Shown here: positions 1-3,897 of the stretch, piece by piece
Layout of the letters: each line of letters begins with the position of its first letter
How positions within the stretch are numbered: the first letter of the stretch is position 1
DNA from: Gammaproteobacteria bacterium
GTDB taxonomy: Bacteria; Pseudomonadota; Gammaproteobacteria; DSM-19610
Assembly (NCBI GenBank): GCA_011371465.1
Contig: DRQL01000217.1
Coordinates: forward strand, 1 to 7,243
Reading direction: 5' to 3'
DNA length: 7,243 bases
Made by a program: the position numbers and the translations under genes
Notes under the pieces: model-generated
Seen by the model: the letters and a program-made list of their open reading frames with translations, nothing else
Told to the model about the DNA's origin: nothing
The model's database searches: none

Positions 1-260
1 AGCCCGGGTACCGGTCTGCCCAGGTACTGTTCTGCCCCCTGCCTCGCCACCTCCAGCACGCCCGCCAGTGCCGGCAGACGCTGCACCGGGATGTACAGGT
101 TCTCGTAACGCCCGGCAAAATAATGGGATCGTTGCAGCCCGGGGTCATCCCGCACGACCTGGTACTGCTCCCACAGCCGGGCGTTGACCGTGGCGGCATC
201 GGGCAGCTCCATCACGTGGACGCGAATTCGGGAGGCTTCCTGGACAGGCACGGATTTCAT
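1..260 (-). CDS. Unrecognised protein, N-terminal 86 residues (3' end beyond window)
   Basis: An open frame runs from ATG at 260 to the left edge without a stop; the C-terminus is missing. The product begins MKSVPVQEASRIRVHV and contains the patterned segment RSHYFAGRYENLYIP (about residues 44-58), followed by a predicted amphipathic helix (LPALAGVLEVARQGAEQYLG). There is no signal peptide or membrane helix, so it is probably cytoplasmic. The start is uncertain: an in-frame ATG at 287 would add nine residues (MRYPNRWIP), and neither start has a strong ribosome-binding site. I prefer 260 because the longer start lies inside the likely promoter and dyad. The segment faintly recalls N-terminal parts of uncharacterised Fe(II)/2-oxoglutarate oxygenase-like proteins, but the catalytic region would lie outside the window, so I give no function. 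It is clearly not PmbA, the usual neighbour of yjgA. It is divergent from yjgA. Confidence 0.7.
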   Translation of the reverse strand, partial: MKSVPVQEASRIRVHVMELPDAATVNARLWEQYQVVRDDPGLQRSHYFAGRYENLYIPVQRLPALAGVLEVARQGAEQYLGRPVPG

Positions 261-261
261 T

Positions 262-283
262 GGTATCCATCGGTTTGGATACC
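262..283. promoter_or_regulatory. Perfect 22-bp dyad (8+6+8), candidate operator or 5' hairpin
   Basis: GGTATCCA at 262-269 is the exact reverse complement of TGGATACC at 276-283, with a 6-nt spacer. The dyad sits in the 89-bp gap between two divergent genes, directly next to the ATG at 260 of the left gene. As DNA it has the size and symmetry of an operator for a dimeric regulator. As RNA it would form an 8-bp hairpin abutting the left gene's start codon. Which role applies cannot be told from sequence. Confidence 0.5.
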
Positions 284-285
284 GC

Positions 286-314
286 ATAATACCGCCGGAT
301 CCAGCGTATTAAAA
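286..314 (-). promoter_or_regulatory. Candidate sigma-70 promoter for the left-edge gene
   Basis: On the minus strand TATTAT (291-286) matches the -10 consensus at five of six positions. TTTTAA (314-309) lies 17 nt upstream as a poor -35. The predicted transcript would begin near 279, inside the 262-283 dyad. On the plus strand CATAAT (285-290) overlaps it and could be the -10 of yjgA, but no good -35 lies at 16-18 nt. The palindrome AAACCGGTTT (313-322) is adjacent. Confidence 0.3.
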
Positions 315-349
315 ACCGGTTTGAGCCGCTTGCAGAGGACAGAACGAAC

Positions 350-847
350 TTGAACGAGGAATTCGACCCCGAGCTCGCCCCACCGAGCAAATCCAGCCTG
401 AAACGCGATGCACACGCGCTGCAGCAGCTTGGCACGCAACTGGTCGATGTCCCGGAATCGGTGTGGGCCAGGCTCGAACTTCCCGACACGCTGGTTGCCG
501 CACTGCTCGAAGCCAGGCGCCTGCATGCGCGCGGCGGGCGTAAACGGCAGCTGCAGTTCATCGGCAAGCTGATGCGGGATGTCGATCCCGAACCGATACG
601 GCACTACTTCGAACAGGAGCGACTCAGGACCAGGAAACTGGCACGGGCGCACCATGACCTGGAAGCCTGGCGTGACCGCCTGATCGAAGAGGGTGACCCT
701 GCCGTGGAGGTCTTCCTGGAACAGCATGCGCAGGCTGACCGGCAGCACCTGCGCCAGCTGATCCGCCAGGCCCGCAAGGAACAGGCACAGAACAGGCCCC
801 CGAAATCCAGCCGCGCCCTGTTTCGCTATATCCGCGACCTGGAATAG
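350..847 (+). CDS. yjgA: YjgA/DarP (DUF615) ribosome biogenesis factor
   Basis: This 165-residue protein matches E. coli YjgA/DarP along most of its length. That family associates with late 50S precursors and promotes large-subunit assembly in the cytoplasm. Recognisable blocks are SSLKRDAHALQQLG (about residues 15-28), GRKRQLQFIGKLMRD followed by PEPIR (about 63-83), ADRQHLRQLIRQARKE, and the C-terminal NRPPKSSRALFRYIRDLE (148-165). It is slightly shorter than the E. coli protein (about 183 residues) because the acidic N-terminal extension is reduced. Translation starts at TTG: no in-frame ATG lies between the upstream stop (287-289) and this codon, and AGAGGA (334-339) is a good ribosome-binding site 10 nt before it. 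In other gammaproteobacteria the gene neighbours pmbA or tldD; neither is visible here. It converges on the small gene at 852-1073, with four bases between the stops. Confidence 0.95.
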   Translation: MNEEFDPELAPPSKSSLKRDAHALQQLGTQLVDVPESVWARLELPDTLVAALLEARRLHARGGRKRQLQFIGKLMRDVDPEPIRHYFEQERLRTRKLARAHHDLEAWRDRLIEEGDPAVEVFLEQHAQADRQHLRQLIRQARKEQAQNRPPKSSRALFRYIRDLE

Positions 848-851
848 GCGT

Positions 852-1073
852 TCAGCGCGCCTTGCGCCTGCGCGCGATCACGACCAGCGCCAGCACCACC
901 ATGGCAACCGGCAACAGAACCTCCAGCGTAAGCGCATCCGCCAGCAGGCTGTTGCCATCATCCGCCTGAAGAGTCGATCCGGGTTCGGTGCTCACGGCTA
1001 CACCGGGCGAAAGAAAGAACATACCCAGTGCCACGAGCAGACGCCGGGGCGCGCCCGGGGTGCATGATTTCAT
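852..1073 (-). CDS. Small secreted single-pass membrane protein, 73 residues
   Basis: I do not recognise a family. The architecture is tripartite. An N-terminal signal peptide (basic RR at 10-11, hydrophobic 12-27, plausible cleavage near AVS, residue 28) is followed by a mature segment of about 20 residues rich in D, E, S and L. Then comes a hydrophobic helix (about residues 52-67) and the basic tail RRRKAR (68-73). This predicts a very short periplasmic peptide held by a C-terminal helix with its tail in the cytoplasm. The pattern of helix plus arginine-rich end resembles PEP-CTERM-type sorting signals, but the VPEP motif is absent and no other known sorting motif is visible. Start support is good: GGAAG (1085-1081) lies 7 nt before the ATG. 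A strong sigma-54 element lies upstream (1147-1133), giving a leader of about 48 nt. It is convergent with yjgA and divergent from the PilZ-SPOR gene. The product is too short for homology inference by eye. Confidence 0.65.
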   Translation of the reverse strand: MKSCTPGAPRRLLVALGMFFLSPGVAVSTEPGSTLQADDGNSLLADALTLEVLLPVAMVVLALVVIARRRKAR

Positions 1074-1132
1074 AGATCAGCTTCCATCTTCAGAAGGTAA
1101 GGTCAGGATGTAGATTCAAACGAGGCAAACAA

Positions 1133-1147
1133 GCAAGCGTTGTGCCA
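1133..1147 (-). promoter_or_regulatory. Sigma-54 (RpoN) -24/-12 promoter for the small membrane protein
   Basis: The minus strand reads TGGCAC-AACGC-TTGC from 1147 to 1133, followed by T. This matches the core consensus TGGCAC-N5-TTGC at all ten fixed positions, with the diagnostic GG and GC ten bases apart. With the GC at -13/-12, transcription would start near 1121, leaving a leader of about 48 nt before the ATG at 1073. The dyad at 1231-1252 then lies at about -110 to -131, a usual distance for binding sites of sigma-54 activators. Orientation, spacing and position in a non-coding gap all agree. Confidence 0.65.
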
Positions 1148-1230
1148 CTTGCAGCCGGGCAGAAAAAATCCAGTGTGATCAATACCCGGCGCCTGGCCAG
1201 CCATTGTCGCTGGTATCCTTTCGCCCACCG

Positions 1231-1252
1231 ACTGTCGCCTGTTCCCGACAGT
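1231..1252. promoter_or_regulatory. Perfect inverted repeat (7+8+7), candidate enhancer site
   Basis: ACTGTCG (1231-1237) and CGACAGT (1246-1252) are exact reverse complements separated by 8 nt. The 22-bp dyad could be the upstream activating sequence for a sigma-54 activator acting on the promoter at 1133-1147. It could also serve the divergent PilZ-SPOR gene, whose start is 134 nt away. No T-run follows on either strand, so a terminator is less likely. The regulator is unknown. Confidence 0.5.
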
Positions 1253-1285
1253 GCTTTACCCGGACAGCCGGATCCACGCAGCGGC

Positions 1286-1300
1286 GGGAACGGCTATTGC
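1286..1300 (+). promoter_or_regulatory. Weaker sigma-54-like element facing the PilZ-SPOR gene
   Basis: GGGAAC-GGCTA-TTGC keeps GG (1287-1288) and GC (1299-1300) exactly ten bases apart, and matches TGGCAC-N5-TTGC at eight of ten fixed positions. It would start transcription near 1312, leaving a leader of about 74 nt that carries the three GGTCA boxes. The mismatches are at the T and C of TGGCAC. A poor sigma-70-like pair (TTGTTG 1309-1314, TATGGT 1332-1337) is an alternative. Confidence 0.3.
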
Positions 1301-1363
1301 CACGCCTCTTGTTGAAAAGCAGGGTGTTGTGTATGGTATTTGTCCATGCCGTCCATTGCACCG

Positions 1364-1384
1364 GGTCACGGGGTCATCAGGTCA
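1364..1384 (+). repeat. Three GGTCA boxes at exact 8-nt intervals before a start codon
   Basis: GGTCA occurs at 1364-1368, 1372-1376 and 1380-1384, each start 8 nt after the last. The third box ends one base before the ATG at 1386 and includes part of the only ribosome-binding-like triplet (AGG, 1379-1381). The array therefore lies in the leader of the PilZ-SPOR mRNA. It may be a binding site or a by-product of small tandem duplication. Confidence 0.45.
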
Positions 1385-1385
1385 C

Positions 1386-2576
1386 ATGGAACGTCGTAAT
1401 CACGACAGGGTCGCGGTCAACCTCAAGGCAGCGCTGCTCGACGATCAGGCGATGCCCGCCGGCTGCCGGATACGGGATGTCAGTACCGGTGGCATGCTGT
1501 TCCAGCACGAACGCGCCGGCACAGCCACCGGCCTCCGGGAAGGCGACCGGGTCGAAGTGCGGCTGTCACTGCGGCAGCACGACGAACGCAAGGTCATCCC
1601 CCTCGCCATGACGGTCAAACACGTCGAAGAAAACGTCATCGGCGCCGAATTTGTTCAACCCCAGTTACAGTTGATGAAACTGGTCGAGCCCTACCGGCTG
1701 GACCGGGAAGACCCGCACCATGCTGTCGAGCAGCAGGCGCAGAACACACCCACCGGCTCCGCTGTACCCGCGGCGACCAGCACCCGCGCCAGCCGGCGCC
1801 GCTTTGCGATTCAGCGCGCACGGGCCCAGTTCGCCGAATCCATGCATAACGCGCACGGGCCGGCTGACGCCGGGAACCCGACCGACACAACACAGCCACC
1901 CGCCGGCACCACCTTTCCCCGCAAGCACGAACGCCGCTTTTTCTATGCGGGGCTACTGGCGCTGATCGCCGCGCTCGGGTTACTGCTTTTTGACTTCAGC
2001 CATCGTTCCGCGCTGGAACAGCGCATGCTTGCCCTGGAGTCGGTCGTCGACCGGCAGGACAGCGCCCTCACCATGCTGCGCGCCCGGCTGGCCCCGGTGG
2101 ACCACCGGGGCGATGAACTGTCCTCACTGAATGCCCGCGTGGAAGGACTTTCCGCGGCATTTGCCGCCCTGGAAACCAGGCTGGCGAAGGCTGCCGAACC
2201 ACCCCGCGGCACGGCGCCCACGGAACGGGCCGCAACCAACAGCCCTGCAACCGGCGCCACCGGATCGAAGGTGCAGGCTGACCGGCCGGTCGTCAAAACC
2301 ACCCTGGCAGCAAGACCGGCTGCACCGCCGGCCGACCCGGTCGCTTCCTGGGTCATCAACCTGGCATCCCTGTATGACCAGGCTGCCGCGACACGGTTTG
2401 CCGGGAAAGCGCAGGCGCAGGGCATTCCCGCCGATACGCGTCCGGTTTCTGTCAACCAGCGCAAGGTGTGGCGCGTACAGGTCGGTGGTTTTTCCAGCCG
2501 CGAGGAAGCCCTCGCTTACGCGGACCGGCACAAGGGAAAACTGGGACTGAACAAGGTCTGGGTTTTCAGGAACTGA
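1386..2576 (+). CDS. PilZ - membrane helix - coiled coil - SPOR protein, 396 residues
   Basis: Domains in order: PilZ (about 1-100), with the c-di-GMP motifs RxxxR (R4...R8) and DxSxxG (D31-V-S33-T-G-G36) and a typical closing strand IGAEF (85-89); an Ala/Thr/Pro-rich linker (about 105-180) with a basic patch (R134-R146); one membrane helix (about 185-202) preceded by KHERR (180-184); heptad-like coiled coil (about 208-270); an Ala/Pro/Thr-rich spacer (271-318); and a C-terminal SPOR domain (about 320-396) with WVINLASL and VWRVQVGGFSSREEALAYA. The basic residues before the helix predict N-in, C-out topology, so PilZ is cytoplasmic and SPOR periplasmic. SPOR domains bind glycan strands stripped of stem peptides, mostly at septa. 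FtsN, DamX and DedD share this bitopic layout but lack PilZ. The protein therefore looks like a c-di-GMP-responsive peptidoglycan-binding link; that role is inference. The ATG at 1386 is chosen because RxxxR normally sits at the extreme N-terminus; its ribosome-binding site is weak (AGG, 4 nt away). Confidence 0.9.
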   Translation: MERRNHDRVAVNLKAALLDDQAMPAGCRIRDVSTGGMLFQHERAGTATGLREGDRVEVRLSLRQHDERKVIPLAMTVKHVEENVIGAEFVQPQLQLMKLVEPYRLDREDPHHAVEQQAQNTPTGSAVPAATSTRASRRRFAIQRARAQFAESMHNAHGPADAGNPTDTTQPPAGTTFPRKHERRFFYAGLLALIAALGLLLFDFSHRSALEQRMLALESVVDRQDSALTMLRARLAPVDHRGDELSSLNARVEGLSAAFAALETRLAKAAEPPRGTAPTERAATNSPATGATGSKVQADRPVVKTTLAARPAAPPADPVASWVINLASLYDQAAATRFAGKAQAQGIPADTRPVSVNQRKVWRVQVGGFSSREEALAYADRHKGKLGLNKVWVFRN

Positions 2577-2594
2577 CGTCGGCCTGCAGCGACT

Positions 2595-2620
2595 GCCGGG
2601 GCGGTTCTGTCCCGGTTTCT
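2595..2620 (+). terminator. Weak candidate terminator after the PilZ-SPOR gene
   Basis: CCGGG (2596-2600) pairs with CCCGG (2611-2615), extended by a G-U pair at each end to a 7-bp stem with an 8-nt loop. TTTCT follows from 2616. It begins 18 nt after the stop codon. The T-tract is short and interrupted, so termination is plausible but not strong. The rest of the 105-bp convergent gap holds only short GC palindromes. Confidence 0.35.
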
Positions 2621-2681
2621 CCGGCCATTTCATCGGCCGAACGGCCACCAGGGCTACGCGCGTTGCCCGCGCCGTCTGCAC

Positions 2682-3503
2682 TCAGACCTTGCAGACGATA
2701 TTGCGGTGTTCCAGACAGGGGAAGGTGCGACGGATATTATGCAGTCGTTCCAGGTCCATGTCGGCACACACCAGGCCCGACCCATTGGCCAGCTCGTTCA
2801 TGACCTGCCCCCAGGGATCGACAATCATGCTGTGACCGTAAGTCTCGCGACCGTTCACGTGATAGCCGCCCTGCCCGGCGGCCAGCACATAACACAGGTT
2901 CTCGATGGCCCGGGCACGCACCAGCGTTTCCCAGTGCGCCCGGCCGGTGATGGCCGTGAAGGCAGACGGGATCGCCAGGATTTCCATCCCCTGGTCCAGC
3001 AGTGTACGAAACAGTTCCGGGAAACGCAGGTCATAACAGACTGCCAGCCCCAGCTTGCCAAAGGGCGTATCGGCAACCACGACCTGGTCACCGGACTCGA
3101 TGGTTTCCGACTCGGTGTAGCTTTCATCGCTGTCCATGACGGACACGTCGAACAGGTGGATCTTGTCATAACGCGCCACCAGCCGGCCCTGATCGTCATA
3201 CAGCATACAGGCCGCCCGTATCCTGTTATCCGCTTCCGCCGCCATGGGTACCGTACCGCCCACCAGCCAGATCGCGTGCTTAGCCGCCTGCTGGGCAAGG
3301 AAATCCTGGATCGGGCCGCTGCCATCCGCTTCACGTACGGCAATCTTGTCGCTTTCCTCCTTGCCCATGATGGCAAAGTTTTCCGGCAACACGACCAGCC
3401 TGGCCCCCTTGTCCACGGCCATGCCGATGAGCCGTTCGGCTTCCAGCAGGTTGGCGCCCACGTTGGGCCCTGAAGCCATTTGTATACAGGCTGCCGTTGT
3501 CAC
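2682..3503 (-). CDS. Nit1-like carbon-nitrogen hydrolase (probable deaminated-glutathione amidase)
   Basis: This 273-residue cytoplasmic enzyme belongs to the nitrilase superfamily and is full length. The Glu-Lys-Cys triad is visible: E41 in VVLPENFA, K114 in RYDKIHLFD, and C156 in AVCYDLRFPELFR. The CYDLRFPELFR sequence and the KIHLFD block are typical of the Nit1/Nit2-like branch. Characterised Nit1 members hydrolyse deaminated glutathione, a side product of transaminases, to 2-oxoglutarate and cysteinylglycine. That substrate is inferred from the branch; omega-amidase activity is the main alternative. Translation starts at GTG 3503, with AAGGAG (3514-3509) 5 nt upstream, a near-ideal site. 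The GTG overlaps the TGA of the preceding small exported protein by 4 nt, so the two are probably translationally coupled. The gene ends the operon that begins with yhdP. In related genomes tldD usually follows; here the next gene converges. Confidence 0.92.
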   Translation of the reverse strand: MTTAACIQMASGPNVGANLLEAERLIGMAVDKGARLVVLPENFAIMGKEESDKIAVREADGSGPIQDFLAQQAAKHAIWLVGGTVPMAAEADNRIRAACMLYDDQGRLVARYDKIHLFDVSVMDSDESYTESETIESGDQVVVADTPFGKLGLAVCYDLRFPELFRTLLDQGMEILAIPSAFTAITGRAHWETLVRARAIENLCYVLAAGQGGYHVNGRETYGHSMIVDPWGQVMNELANGSGLVCADMDLERLHNIRRTFPCLEHRNIVCKV

Positions 3504-3838
3504 TTTTTCTCCTTCGTCAATTCAAGCTCTATGCGGTCCGCACGGTGACTGCCCGCCACCAGTTCCTGTGCCTCCATGGGCACGCCCAGCGCCACCAGCC
3601 AGGAACGCAGCTCGTAGGCCCACAACAAACCTTCCTCGCCGCCAGGGTAACGAATCACCAATCGCTGCCCCGTCTCCGCTGACCAGCCGGCCACCAGCTC
3701 CGGCAACGGCGCCATCTGCACAATCGAACGACCGTCCCTGGGACGTGCCCAGTCGTCGGCATTCAGCAACCATTGCCGTGCCTCCGCCTGCGCCGCCAGG
3801 GAAACCAGCAGCATCGCCAGGAATCCGATGGTTTTCAT
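3500..3838 (-). CDS. Small exported protein between yhdP and nit, 112 residues
   Basis: I cannot assign a family. The N-terminus MKTIGFLAMLLVSLAAQAEA is a clear signal peptide, with cleavage probably after A18 or A20. The mature part is about 92 residues with no further membrane segment and no lipobox cysteine, so a soluble periplasmic protein is expected. A central block, RLVIRYPGGEEGLLWAYELR and on to SWLVALGVP (residues 59-87), predicts strand-helix order. The final IELELTKEKK predicts a strand and a charged tail. The helix followed by ALGVP faintly recalls OmpA-like domains, but the fold is too short and lacks their diagnostic residues. The ribosome-binding site is weak. It starts 59 nt after the yhdP stop and its TGA overlaps the GTG of the Nit gene, so it is probably co-transcribed with both. 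A role alongside YhdP in the envelope is possible but unproven. Confidence 0.8.
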   Translation of the reverse strand: MKTIGFLAMLLVSLAAQAEARQWLLNADDWARPRDGRSIVQMAPLPELVAGWSAETGQRLVIRYPGGEEGLLWAYELRSWLVALGVPMEAQELVAGSHRADRIELELTKEKK

Positions 3839-3897
3839 GCAGCCAGCATAGCACAGGGCGACCGGACTGCAGCCTCCCGCAGGCCACAGCGGTACAC
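3839..3897 (-). other. 59-nt spacer between yhdP and the small exported gene
   Basis: Read on the minus strand, it contains a short GCCT/AGGC hairpin with a 5-nt loop but no T-run, no clear promoter and no strong ribosome-binding site. It is consistent with an intra-operon spacer. Confidence 0.4.

Larger units (their letters stand above)
1074..1385. other. 312-bp divergent intergenic regulatory region
   Basis: No gene is supported here. The reading frame of the next gene stays open back to a GTG at 1251, but that stretch has no ribosome-binding site, overlaps an inverted repeat, and precedes the natural start of the PilZ domain. The region holds, in order: the ribosome-binding site of the small gene (1081-1085), a sigma-54 element on the minus strand (1133-1147), a short inverted repeat CCAGC/GCTGG (1197-1213), a perfect 7+7 bp inverted repeat (1231-1252), a weaker sigma-54-like element on the plus strand (1286-1300), a poor sigma-70-like pair TTGTTG/TATGGT with 17-nt spacing (1309-1337), and three GGTCA boxes (1364-1384). 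Confidence 0.7.

Noticed and set aside
855..875. GCGCGC/GCGCGC hairpin at the convergent ends of yjgA and the small gene
   Set aside because: It lies inside the arginine-rich codons of the small gene, has no T-tract, and is expected by chance in GC-rich sequence.
1172..1181. GTGTGATCAA as a CRP-like half site
   Set aside because: Only one half of the CRP consensus is present; no TCACA at the right spacing.
1251..1385. In-frame 45-codon upstream extension of the PilZ-SPOR gene from GTG 1251
   Set aside because: No ribosome-binding site, the GTG lies inside the 7+7 bp dyad, the encoded residues look non-coding, and PilZ domains normally begin at the RxxxR motif right after the ATG at 1386.
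1393..1406. GTCGT-N4-ACGAC inverted repeat just inside the PilZ-SPOR gene
   Set aside because: The half-sites resemble those of the 1231-1252 dyad but the spacing differs and it falls in codons for the RxxxR motif.
1204..1611. 135-codon frame overlapping the start of the PilZ-SPOR gene on the plus strand
   Set aside because: It shows no domain or sensible composition and is a frame shadow of a gene with clear motifs.
2635..2646. GGCCG-AA-CGGCC palindrome downstream of the Nit gene as a terminator
   Set aside because: A 2-nt loop and no T-run on either strand make it unconvincing.
2706..3473. 255-codon plus-strand frame antisense to the Nit gene
   Set aside because: The opposite strand encodes a full amidase with an intact catalytic triad; this is a GC-rich antisense shadow.
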